Positions 37,488 to 45,928 of a stretch of 64,000 nt of DNA are shown piece after piece. The notes below the pieces were generated by a model, which worked only from the letters and a program-made list of their open reading frames with translations, made no database searches and was not told the DNA's origin. This DNA comes from Gammaproteobacteria bacterium (lineage in GTDB: Bacteria; Pseudomonadota; Gammaproteobacteria; Pseudomonadales; Azotimanducaceae), in NCBI GenBank assembly GCA_026706935.1, contig JAPOXV010000018.1:772176-836175 (forward strand), in the 5' to 3' direction. How positions within the stretch are numbered: the stretch's first letter is position 1; each line of letters opens with the position of its first letter. The translations under genes were made by a program, and so were the position numbers.

Positions 37488-38402
37488 ATGCGCTCCGAAT
37501 ACCATACGCTATTCCGCGCACATCGGTCGATTGTCATGAATCCATTCCTCGAAAAACGTGAACTCGGTAACACCGGACTTACAACGAGTCGCTTAGGTAT
37601 TGGTTCTACCTTCAACGCCCCAACCTCAGCGATCGAAGCCGCCGTCGAATGGGGTGTGAACTACCTTTATTGGGGCACGGTGCGGCAACCGGATTTCGCA
37701 CAAGCGATGTGCAATCTAGAAAAGAAAAACCGCGACGATCTGATTTTCACGATTCAGTCGTACTCACGAGATGCATCGACAGTCGAAGGAGAAGTGGAAG
37801 AAGCGCTGAAAAGCTGTGGCGTCGGTAGATTTGATTTTCTGCTTCTTGGCTCTAGAGATGAGAAACCGGGCGATGAGTTCATCGAAGTGTTCGAAAAGCT
37901 CAAGTCAAGAGACATCGTACGACATCTCTCCATCAGCAGCCACAATCGACCGTTTCTACCGCAGCTACTCGATGACTACGCGAACAATACGTGTCCGTAC
38001 GAATTACTGATGTTCCGATATAACGCGGTTCATCGAGGAGCCGAACGCGACATATTCCCTCATGTTGACGGACGCTCGAAGCCATTCATGGCGACCTATA
38101 CCTCAACGCGTTGGGGTCACCTTTTGGACCCGGAAAAGATGCCGGTCGGCGAAGAGCCTGTAAGCGCGAGAGATTGCTATCGCTACTCACTTTCGCCGGA
38201 AGCGGTGGACATGGTCATTTGTGGACCGGGTAGCGCAGCCCAAATGGAAGAAGCCATATCGGCGCTAGAGAAAGGACCTTTAGATCCTGATGAACGAGAA
38301 CGCATCGAGCGTATCGGCGAACACCTATACAAGCAATACGCGCCTGCATATCCCGACAAAGGGGACGCTGAAGACGTCGCGGCCGGTGTAGCTGCACACT
38401 AG
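37488..38402 (+). CDS. Aldo/keto reductase-fold protein lacking the catalytic tetrad
   Basis: 304 residues from ATG at 37488; an in-frame ATG at 37536 (MNPFLEKRELGNTG) is the likelier start, because typical AKR sequences begin there. AKR features: KRELGNTGLTTSRLGIGST and the C-terminal (beta/alpha)8 pattern with ISSHNRPFLPQLLDD. The catalytic residues are replaced: GVNYLYWGTVRQ stands where G-x-N-x-x-D-T-A-x-x-Y should be (no Asp, no Tyr), the strand with Lys reads IFTIQSYS, and the His strand reads DFLLLGS. It therefore cannot use the usual D-Y-K-H chemistry. The role is unknown. Confidence 0.8.
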   Translation: MRSEYHTLFRAHRSIVMNPFLEKRELGNTGLTTSRLGIGSTFNAPTSAIEAAVEWGVNYLYWGTVRQPDFAQAMCNLEKKNRDDLIFTIQSYSRDASTVEGEVEEALKSCGVGRFDFLLLGSRDEKPGDEFIEVFEKLKSRDIVRHLSISSHNRPFLPQLLDDYANNTCPYELLMFRYNAVHRGAERDIFPHVDGRSKPFMATYTSTRWGHLLDPEKMPVGEEPVSARDCYRYSLSPEAVDMVICGPGSAAQMEEAISALEKGPLDPDERERIERIGEHLYKQYAPAYPDKGDAEDVAAGVAAH

Positions 38403-38423
38403 TTGAGGGCGACTAATACACCC

Positions 38424-39515
38424 TTAGCAGACCATCTCGACGACACGCTCCGCAATCGCAAGTGAAGCGGTTAGCCCCGGCGATTCAATTCCCAACAGCT
38501 CGACGTAACCTTCGAGTCCGGTTTCTTGCGGACCATTGACGACAAAGTCAGATGCCGGTTCTCCTCGTGGCGCGAGCTTCGGTCTTATCCCTGTATAGCC
38601 AGGTTGTAGTTTCGATTCATCGAGATCTGGGTAATAGCTCCGGATAGCCGCAATGAATTGAGCCCTGCGTGACTCATCGAACGCGTAGTCGTGATCGCAT
38701 TGCCAAACGACATCGGGACCGAAACGTGCCTGATGAGCCATATCGAGTGTCACATGTACGCCAAGCCCACCTTCCTCGGCGATCGGATAGACCAAATGGC
38801 TAAAGGGCGATCGACCCGATAACGTGTAGTAGTGTCCCTTAGCGTAGTACGTTCGATATTCCCGACCCACCTGGCGAGCGAATGTCGGGGCATCGAGACC
38901 TGCCGAATTTACCACGACACGCGGTGCTAGAGCTAATTCAGATGTCTTAACGATTAAGCCTTCGTTAGTACTTAGCTCATCGACCTCAGAGAGAAACGCG
39001 ATCATGCCACCATGCGTTTCAAGCTCACCTTCCAGTGACAACATAAACGCATGACTGTCGATGATGCCTGTTGTTGGTGACCAGATTCCGCCAACGCACG
39101 AAACCGCAGGTTCTTTCTCGTTTACTTCGTGCTGGCTCAACCAAGGTAGTTCACCAACACCATTTGCAAGCGCCTGATGTTGATATGCCTCAAGAACCGA
39201 AAATTGATCCCGCGACGTCGCAACAATAACTTTACCGACTTTCTCGTGCGGCACATGGTGCGTCCTGCAATGTTCGTAAAGCAGTTGCTTTCCGCGAACA
39301 CATAACTCGGCTTTTAAGGAGCCGCTTGGATAGTAAATTCCCGCATGGATTACCTCAGAATTTCGACTCGACGTCTCGGTCCCGATCGCGTCCTGCTTCT
39401 CAAGGATTAACACTTCACGCCCTTCACGTGCGAGTGCTTGTCCGATCGCCAACCCGATGACGCCTGCACCTATGATGACGACATCGCAATCCTCAGCGTG
39501 TGAACCGTCAGCCAT
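38424..39515 (-). CDS. FAD-dependent oxidase, L-2-hydroxyglutarate dehydrogenase (LhgO)-like
   Basis: 363 residues from ATG at 39515 (an upstream ATG at 39551 adds twelve). The FAD-binding Rossmann GxGxxG lies in DVVIIGAGVIGLAIGQALA, and the GTETSSRNSEVIHAGIYYPSGS block is characteristic of the LhgO/DAO family that oxidises L-2-hydroxyglutarate. The C-terminal RPKLAPRG and LLGIESPGLTASLAIAE blocks complete the family pattern. The start at 39515 overlaps the preceding gene's stop by 8 bp. Family certain, substrate probable. Confidence 0.9.
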   Translation of the reverse strand: MADGSHAEDCDVVIIGAGVIGLAIGQALAREGREVLILEKQDAIGTETSSRNSEVIHAGIYYPSGSLKAELCVRGKQLLYEHCRTHHVPHEKVGKVIVATSRDQFSVLEAYQHQALANGVGELPWLSQHEVNEKEPAVSCVGGIWSPTTGIIDSHAFMLSLEGELETHGGMIAFLSEVDELSTNEGLIVKTSELALAPRVVVNSAGLDAPTFARQVGREYRTYYAKGHYYTLSGRSPFSHLVYPIAEEGGLGVHVTLDMAHQARFGPDVVWQCDHDYAFDESRRAQFIAAIRSYYPDLDESKLQPGYTGIRPKLAPRGEPASDFVVNGPQETGLEGYVELLGIESPGLTASLAIAERVVEMVC

Positions 39516-39999
39516 CGTGGTATTCGAGTGCCAGTAGTCGATTCCGTTCACCTATCGTCATGAACGGTGACGCGAGTAAATGTGCCACATATTCGCGTGT
39601 CGGTAGAAGGCTGTCATCGATGGCATGTGGCTTCGCAACATACGTCCAAGCCGCTATTACTTTTCCTTCTCCTTCAAGAGCATCTCCACCTGTGTGCACG
39701 AAAACGACCTCGCGGGCGTAGTCTTCGGGTGAATTCTCGAAAACGTCCATCGACTTTATGTCCTGGGAGCGTCGCAAGCGATAAAGCACGCCGGTGACCG
39801 TACAGCCGAACGAAGCTACTATGTTTGCGCTCGCGGCACCAGGACGATATCGTGAAATCTTGTTAAAACGCAGTTCGTAGTTATGGAGAAGACCCGGTTC
39901 GGGGCTCCCTTCAACGGCGAGTTCTCTCGCACCAACGCGTTCAGGATTCATGTTACTGCCGTACGCGAAATAGTGGAGTGGCGTGAGTCGCTGACTCAT
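39508..39999 (-). CDS. Gamma-glutamylcyclotransferase-like protein
   Basis: 163 residues of the GGCT/BtrG fold. The start LHYFAYGSNMNPERVGAREL has the YGSN signature. FENSPEDYAREVVFV, with the acidic residue expected of the catalytic Glu region, and KVIAAWTYVAKP follow. Family members cleave gamma-glutamyl amines or amino acids. Overlaps tusA by 4 bp (ATGA) and LhgO-like by 8 bp, giving a three-gene operon. Substrate unknown. Confidence 0.85.
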   Translation of the reverse strand: MSQRLTPLHYFAYGSNMNPERVGARELAVEGSPEPGLLHNYELRFNKISRYRPGAASANIVASFGCTVTGVLYRLRRSQDIKSMDVFENSPEDYAREVVFVHTGGDALEGEGKVIAAWTYVAKPHAIDDSLLPTREYVAHLLASPFMTIGERNRLLALEYHDG

Positions 40000-40226
40000 C
40001 CCTTGCGGATCACGAACTCGAGTACACCGTCACTCTCGCTCGCACTCACTAGCTCGTGACCCATGAATCGACAGAAATTCGTGAAATCACGATGCGTTGA
40101 CGGATCAGTCGCTTGTATGTGGAGCTCCTCGCCTGAAGCCATTTCACGTACTTTATTCCTCACGATGATCAACGGCTCGGGACACCACAACCCTCGTGTA
40201 TCTACCTGATTCGTTTCGCTATTCAT
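39996..40226 (-). CDS. tusA: TusA-family sulfur carrier protein
   Basis: 76 residues, the usual TusA size. VDTRGLWCPEPLIIVRNKV contains the C-P-x-P motif with the persulfide-bearing Cys; the remainder is the IscS-contact beta strands. In tRNA thiolation TusA takes sulfur from IscS and hands it to TusBCD, but many paralogues of this family act elsewhere. First gene of the minus-strand operon with the GGCT-like and LhgO-like genes. GCGGGA lies upstream of the ATG. Confidence 0.92.
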   Translation of the reverse strand: MNSETNQVDTRGLWCPEPLIIVRNKVREMASGEELHIQATDPSTHRDFTNFCRFMGHELVSASESDGVLEFVIRKG

Positions 40227-40418
40227 GACATCCCGCTCATATCTTTCGTGCGAACATCTATGTCAATCAGTAACATGCTTGGAGACAACGATCAGTCTGA
40301 ATTAAAATCGCGTTTAGGCGGGTTCTACGTAGATAATCCTTGACCGTTTTGCGATTCCGCTCGACGGCGAACAATCTACGCGTCTCTAGTCTCAAAATGC
40401 GGAGTGAAATAACCAAAA

Positions 40419-41729
40419 GTGACAAGGATGACACCTAGTTCACTTCATAGGATTTTAGCAATTGGCACAACCGTGGCGGTCGTGCTATCCAATGCCATGC
40501 ATGCATCGGAATCCGCTCTTTCCCCCAATGATTCTGAGTCAATCGAGTCCATGATCTCAACCGGTGAGGCAGAGAACGCACTCCAACTCATCGAAGAAGA
40601 AATCTCAGATCTCGTCGCTGCCGACGGTCGGAATAGCGAGCTTTTAGTCCCGCCCCTCGTGTTGAAAGGGGATGCGCTACGTGCCCTAGGTTATTACGGC
40701 GCCGCCCTTGAGACCTACGATGACGCGCGAGCGATTCAACGGCGTCATTTTGGTCTCCATGACTTGGACCAGGTCGACATCTTGTATAAGGAAGCGGAGA
40801 CCTACTACGAACAAGAGCAATTCGCGACGGCAAATGATCGACACGAGTATGCCTTTTCAATTTACGTGCGGAAGTTCGGAACAGATTCGCCAGAAATCCT
40901 ACCTGGATTGTTCAAACTCGCGGATTGGTACATGGACACGGACAACATCTTTACGGCACGGGGACTTTACGAAAAGGCACTCACCGATTTCTCTCTCGAT
41001 GAATCGACCGAAAGCGAAAGCCGAATCCGTGCACTCAGTGGTTTAGCCCAGACTTATCAACAAGAAAGATTCCGTCCGCCAGAATATACGCCGAAGGCCG
41101 ATAAATTCACACCGAGACCATACGGATCCATCAATCATCCCGAGCATTACTATCCTGAGCTAAACGACTTCGCGAAGGGTGAAGAAGCGCTACTAGAACT
41201 CGTACGCATCAACATTACTAAAGAGGATCCGACCAGCACAATATTGGCGGATGCCAAACTAAAACTCGCTGACTGGTACTTGCTATTCGAAAAGTACGAA
41301 AAAGCCGCGGTCGTCTACAAAGATATCTGGGATACACTCGACGGTACGCCGCAGTTCGCTTTCGTTGAGGAACACATGACCTCACCGAAGATTCTCTACA
41401 AACCCCTACCCGATGATCCATTACCACCCAAACGGGAATCCACGATTCCAACGGTCGAGCTCGAAGGTCGGATCGAGATCGCACTGACAGTTACCGAGTA
41501 CGGAAAAACCAAGAAGATCAAACAGATATCGTCACATCCAGGGCAAATGTTGGCGCGGGCTACCCGGAACACTGCGTCGAACTCTATCTATCGTCCAGCG
41601 TTCGTAGATGGCGTCGCAACGACGACAGAAAACGTGCAGTTCCTTCATACGTTTCCATACTATACGTCCGCCAGAGACGCGCCATCGTCTTCTGCACGAA
41701 CTAACCCGTCGTACCGTAGCTCGAAGTAA
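40419..41729 (+). CDS. Exported TPR protein with TonB-C-like end
   Basis: 436 residues. The GTG start (an ATG follows nine bases on) gives a signal peptide (about 1-30, ending near NAMHASES). TPR-like helix pairs run through residues 60-330 (GYYGAALETYDDARAI, FATANDRHEYAFSIY, ALSGLAQTYQQ, KLADWYLLFEKYEKAAVVY). The last 100 residues, IEIALTVTEYGKTKKIKQISSHP followed by YRPAFVDGVATTTENVQFLH, have the strand-helix-strand pattern of a TonB C-terminal domain. That fits an envelope scaffold or load-coupling role. It lies 59 bp before the motor-like operon and may belong to it. Confidence 0.75.
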   Translation: MTRMTPSSLHRILAIGTTVAVVLSNAMHASESALSPNDSESIESMISTGEAENALQLIEEEISDLVAADGRNSELLVPPLVLKGDALRALGYYGAALETYDDARAIQRRHFGLHDLDQVDILYKEAETYYEQEQFATANDRHEYAFSIYVRKFGTDSPEILPGLFKLADWYMDTDNIFTARGLYEKALTDFSLDESTESESRIRALSGLAQTYQQERFRPPEYTPKADKFTPRPYGSINHPEHYYPELNDFAKGEEALLELVRINITKEDPTSTILADAKLKLADWYLLFEKYEKAAVVYKDIWDTLDGTPQFAFVEEHMTSPKILYKPLPDDPLPPKRESTIPTVELEGRIEIALTVTEYGKTKKIKQISSHPGQMLARATRNTASNSIYRPAFVDGVATTTENVQFLHTFPYYTSARDAPSSSARTNPSYRSSK

Positions 41730-41788
41730 CAGAATGTAGGCAAACTTTCTATCAAGGCGAGTTGTCTACCATTTACCATTAGCTAACT

Positions 41789-43189
41789 ATGCAACTTCGC
41801 AGTAATGCGTGGGAACTAAGCGTTATGAACCTTGAAGTCGCGTCCTTAACAAGATGTTGTCGCCGAATCGTTCGCGTTGGGATGAGCGCGATCGCTGTAA
41901 TGGTGGGCGCTCTCGCGCTGACTGGTTGCATGAACGTGATGCCGAGTTCGCATCCACGTCCTCCTACGCCGACCCCGGACATATTCCCCCCGCCACCAAC
42001 TAGTCTACCGCAACCTAGCAGATCACTGCCTCAACCCAGCCCGTCTAGCCCCGGATTGCCTTCACCTAATACTCGACCCGGTCAGAGCGGTGGTGGCGTA
42101 CCATCGACGAGGTCTGGCGGCATGCCATCGCCTCCATCTAGCGGTATGCCAGGGCTTCCTTCCATACCAACAGCGGGAACGCCTTCGACGCCGAGCCCGA
42201 TGCCATCGCCGTCATCCAGCGGCATGCCACAGTCACCTTCGATGCCTTCGCCTAGCTCGTCCAGCAGTTCAAGTAGTCAGCAAGGCAGCGGTACGAATTT
42301 CCCAAGCGTTCCGGGACTGCCCGAATTACGGACCGGTGATCGTTCGCGAGGATCGCAAGCAGAATCAGGTAGTGGTGAACAGAGCGGCGGCGCGGAAGAC
42401 GGTCAGCAAGGTCAATTACCCTCAGGAGGACCGCTACAAACAGCAGATGACAGCGATCAGAGTAGCGAAAATGAAGCAACCGGCGAAGGTGGTATGGCTA
42501 GCCAGCGCAGCGGCGATGAGCGTCAATCGGGCTCCGACGTAGGTGCCGAAACGGGTGATGACATCGGCGGTCTACCAAGTTCTGGCGCGGGTGACCAACC
42601 AGAAGGTGGACAGGAGATCGAGATTGACGGCGACCCTGGCGCTGGGGTACTCGGCACACCCGATGGAAAAGAGAATGGTGGTTGGGTCGTTAGCAACGAA
42701 TTACCCGAAAACGAGAAAGTAAGACAAGGAATTCCAGATCCAGCGATTGAGGAAGATGAAGAAGGAACTGCGAAGTCTGAGTCCGATGAAGCACTCGACG
42801 CGACGCTAGCTGGAATCGATGGCAGCATCATGTCTGACCGCGAAGAACATGCAGAGAAAATAAATGAACGCGCCGGAGGCGAGACGCTTCCGGGCGACGC
42901 CGTATTGGCTGACGAAGATGAACGTGGCGGTGTAGGTGGCCAGCGACCGAGTTCCGTAGGTGGTACATCGAGAGAGCATATCCCCAACGTCACCGATCCC
43001 AATCGTCGTAGCCAACCACCCGATCCCAATCGCCCGAGCATCACTATTGGACAAGCAGATATTCCTGACGCGAAAGACGACGATGTTGTCGCGCGCCAAC
43101 TAAGGGAGGCTGCGCTCGCGGAAACGGATCCTGAGTTACGAGAAGCACTTTGGGAAGAACTACGCCGATATTTGGAAAAGCGTAAGTGA
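41789..43189 (+). CDS. Ser/Pro-rich lipoprotein, first gene of the motor-like operon
   Basis: 466 residues as listed; ATG alternatives at 41825 and 41882 both keep the lipobox (LALTGC). Residues 50-170 are almost pure Ser/Pro/Gly, then an acidic Gly/Asp/Glu-rich stretch runs to 380. Only the last 45 residues look folded: DDDVVARQLREAALAETDPELREALWEELRRYL, an amphipathic helix. Expected to be tethered in the outer or inner membrane with a long flexible arm ending in a binding helix. It overlaps the next gene by 4 bp (GTGA). Unknown family. Confidence 0.85.
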   Translation: MQLRSNAWELSVMNLEVASLTRCCRRIVRVGMSAIAVMVGALALTGCMNVMPSSHPRPPTPTPDIFPPPPTSLPQPSRSLPQPSPSSPGLPSPNTRPGQSGGGVPSTRSGGMPSPPSSGMPGLPSIPTAGTPSTPSPMPSPSSSGMPQSPSMPSPSSSSSSSSQQGSGTNFPSVPGLPELRTGDRSRGSQAESGSGEQSGGAEDGQQGQLPSGGPLQTADDSDQSSENEATGEGGMASQRSGDERQSGSDVGAETGDDIGGLPSSGAGDQPEGGQEIEIDGDPGAGVLGTPDGKENGGWVVSNELPENEKVRQGIPDPAIEEDEEGTAKSESDEALDATLAGIDGSIMSDREEHAEKINERAGGETLPGDAVLADEDERGGVGGQRPSSVGGTSREHIPNVTDPNRRSQPPDPNRPSITIGQADIPDAKDDDVVARQLREAALAETDPELREALWEELRRYLEKRK

Positions 43190-44442
43190 GAGCTCTACGA
43201 ACGCTCGTCGCCGTTTTCCTTGGCGTACTCCTCTGTGGCTGCACCCTTAAACCCACGCTACGGTACGTTGACTTAGCGCCTCCCCTCACGGCGACAAAAT
43301 CGATTCCAGAACACCTACTGTTGAACGTAGGCGTCAAAGTTCTCGACGCGAACGTGCCGAAGTCTTACGACGAACGAACTGCGTTGAACATCACGGACGA
43401 GATAAGACGTGCCGAATCGAACTACATTGCACACTTTGCTAAGGAGCTTCTGCAATCGACCGGCAATTGGGGTGCTGTACGAGTTCTACCTCGAGATTCT
43501 TACGCGGTCGACTTGACAATTTCTGGCACGATCTTGCACTCAGACGGCGAACGCCTGATCGTACACATAAGGGTGCAAGATGCTCGAGGCGTCGTCTGGC
43601 TTGACGATGAGTATGAGACTCTCGCAAGTAAATTCGCATATGACCCGCAAATACCGGAAAACGTAGACCCATTTCAAACGATGTATAAGTCGGTTGCGGA
43701 TCAAATGTACGAGTTTCACGCCCAGCTCACGAACGACGAGATTCAAGAGATCCGAACGACTGCGGAATTGCTGTTCGCTAAGGAGTTTTCGCCCGACGCT
43801 TTCGACGAGCATCTGACGGTGGAAGAAGACGAAGTCGTTCGTATTTCTCGTATGCCTTCGGAAGAAGATCCGATGTTAAGACGCGTTCGCCAAATTCGAG
43901 AACGCGAGTATCTCTTCATCGACACGTTAGACGAGTACTACGGAGACTTCGCAACACGAATGTACCCGTCGTATCAGAAGTGGCGTGAAGGATCCTACGA
44001 GGATGCGATTGCGTATCGTGAAGAACGGAATAAGGCGCGCGCTAAGATGCTCGCTGGTGGATTGATGATCGCAAGCGGCGCTGCGATGCAACGTAGTTCA
44101 ACTCGAGCTACTGAATACGCGGGTTTCGCGGGTGTTATTGGCGGTGCTGGTGAGGTCCTTGGTGCGATTCAAGCCCGAGCAAACCTTACGCTACATGGTG
44201 CGGCCTTGCGTGAGCTCGGCGTTTCAGCCGCAGCCGACATATCGCCACATACGCTTGAATTGGAGAACGCCACCATTTCATTGATGGGAAGCGTTGACGA
44301 ACAGTACACAGAGCTCAAACGCATTCTTCGTCGTCTGTTCTTCGAGGACTATCAGCTACCTATACCAGAGGATGTAGCAGACACTCAGATAGACGAAGGA
44401 CTTTCAGCAGAAATTCTGAAGATTCCGGATCCGCGTGACTGA
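43186..44442 (+). CDS. Lipoprotein of the motor-like operon
   Basis: 418 residues; GTG start overlapping the previous TGA. The signal sequence ends in a lipobox (LGVLLCGCTLKP). The N-terminal third (VGVKVLDANVPKSYD, AKELLQSTGNWGAVRVLP, YAVDLTISGTILHSDGERL) reads like a periplasmic beta-domain of the sort used by outer-membrane assembly lipoproteins. A helical part with many charged residues follows, then a glycine-rich segment (MLAGGLMIASGAAM) near 285-300. Not a named family to me. The strand-rich N-terminus is the part to test against known lipoprotein folds. Confidence 0.8.
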   Translation: MRALRTLVAVFLGVLLCGCTLKPTLRYVDLAPPLTATKSIPEHLLLNVGVKVLDANVPKSYDERTALNITDEIRRAESNYIAHFAKELLQSTGNWGAVRVLPRDSYAVDLTISGTILHSDGERLIVHIRVQDARGVVWLDDEYETLASKFAYDPQIPENVDPFQTMYKSVADQMYEFHAQLTNDEIQEIRTTAELLFAKEFSPDAFDEHLTVEEDEVVRISRMPSEEDPMLRRVRQIREREYLFIDTLDEYYGDFATRMYPSYQKWREGSYEDAIAYREERNKARAKMLAGGLMIASGAAMQRSSTRATEYAGFAGVIGGAGEVLGAIQARANLTLHGAALRELGVSAAADISPHTLELENATISLMGSVDEQYTELKRILRRLFFEDYQLPIPEDVADTQIDEGLSAEILKIPDPRD

Positions 44443-45928
44443 TCGAATAAAGATCAAATCGATTGCGCCATCATTCGCGCAAACTGAACCCCCGGCACCA
44501 CCACCAAAGAAACGTTCGTTCCCGTGGACAATCGTGCTGGTGCTTCTTGTCGTGGCGGGCGCGTTTGTCGCGTTCCGATTTGTGCCTACCCAGGTTACCT
44601 ACCAAAGCCAAACAGCGAATCCGACCGATTCGTCCTCGGAACGCTCTAGTTCATCCGATGTATCTGACGTTGATCAGGTCCTACCATATCGCGACCTTGA
44701 ACTACAGCGTGCAGAGGAAGACGCAAAATCCATTCTTTCAGAATTCGCCGCGCTTCAAGATCAAGTAGAAGCGGAGCAACTCGGTCTTCTGAACCACCGT
44801 CATTCATACGATGAGATCATCGATGCGGCAAATCAAGCCGATGCGTCATTTGCACGACGGGAATACGATCTAGCGATCAGCCAATACCAGGACGCTACGA
44901 CTCGGCTCCGTGAGTATGTGTTCGAGCATGAGACAACCTTCGAGGAAGCGTTTGAAAACGGATATACGTCATTAGTCGACCGTGATTTGAACGCAGCTCG
45001 CGATTTACTAGGGCAAGCACACGAGATCAAGCCAAACGATACATCGCTTGCGATCGCTCTTGGCCGCCTCGAGAAGCTTCCTCAAGTGAATTCACTAATT
45101 CGCGAATCAGGGCGTGCGAGGTATCGTGGCGACTTCGAACAAGCTGAGCTGCTCCTGTTACAAGCTCAGGAGATCGACCCTGAAACTCAAGGAATCGATG
45201 ATTCGTTACGTGAGATAAGGCGAATTCAACAAGATGAGGATTTCCGCGCCGTACTCACGCAAGCGTATATAGCACTAAGTGAAAACCGACTTCATGACGC
45301 AAAACAGGGATTTGAGAGCGCGTTACGTATGCGACCCGGTGACTCAGGCGCAACGACCGGTCTAAATGAAGCTATAAACCGTCTCGGGAATACGACAATC
45401 GGTGAACTCAAAGAATCGGCCGAGCGATACGAGAGAGATGGCGACCTCCGTTCTGCGATGGGTATCTACGCTGAAGCACTTGAGATCGACAACAATCTTC
45501 AGTTCGCTCGCGACGGTTACGAACGAACGCAAACCACCATCAGAATTCTTACCTCACTCGAACGCATTTTGGCAGACCCAGATAGTTTGTCATCTAATAA
45601 AGAATTCGAGTACGCTCAACAGACATTAAGGGACGCTCGGGAACACGCGTCTATCGATACTTCCTACAGTTCGAAAGTCAACAAACTTGCGAAGCTCATC
45701 GACGTAGCGAGTAGACCCTTACCGATCGTACTAGTCTCGGACAACGAGATGGAGGTGCGATTAGCAACGATCGGTGATTTAGGTCCGTTCGAACGCAAGG
45801 AGCTGACGTTGCGACCCGGCCGTTACTTACTGACCGGCAGCGGGAATGGTTGTCGGGACGTCCGTAAGACGATCGTCGTCTCGGAAGGTATGGAACCGAT
45901 CAGTATCGTGTGTATTGAGCCCATCTAA
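44435..45928 (+). CDS. Membrane-anchored TPR protein of the motor-like operon
   Basis: 497 residues. A Pro-rich cytoplasmic tail (about 1-27) is followed by one TM helix (FPWTIVLVLLVVAGAFVAFRFV, about 29-48), then a long periplasmic part. TPR-type helices: YDLAISQYQDATTRLREYV, DLNAARDLLGQAHEIKPNDT, FEQAELLLLQAQEIDPETQ, LHDAKQGFESALRMRPGD and LRSAMGIYAEALEIDNN. The C-terminal PIVLVSDNEMEVRLATIGDLG strand-rich domain resembles a PEGA-like module. Overlaps the previous gene by 8 bp; its TAA abuts the next GTG. Probably a scaffold arm of the complex. Confidence 0.85.
   Translation: MTDRIKIKSIAPSFAQTEPPAPPPKKRSFPWTIVLVLLVVAGAFVAFRFVPTQVTYQSQTANPTDSSSERSSSSDVSDVDQVLPYRDLELQRAEEDAKSILSEFAALQDQVEAEQLGLLNHRHSYDEIIDAANQADASFARREYDLAISQYQDATTRLREYVFEHETTFEEAFENGYTSLVDRDLNAARDLLGQAHEIKPNDTSLAIALGRLEKLPQVNSLIRESGRARYRGDFEQAELLLLQAQEIDPETQGIDDSLREIRRIQQDEDFRAVLTQAYIALSENRLHDAKQGFESALRMRPGDSGATTGLNEAINRLGNTTIGELKESAERYERDGDLRSAMGIYAEALEIDNNLQFARDGYERTQTTIRILTSLERILADPDSLSSNKEFEYAQQTLRDAREHASIDTSYSSKVNKLAKLIDVASRPLPIVLVSDNEMEVRLATIGDLGPFERKELTLRPGRYLLTGSGNGCRDVRKTIVVSEGMEPISIVCIEPI

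Noticed and set aside
42180..42290. Ser/Pro codon repeats as a CRISPR-like or tandem-repeat array
   Set aside because: Units are irregular and follow the reading frame of the lipoprotein, so they are protein low complexity, not an array.
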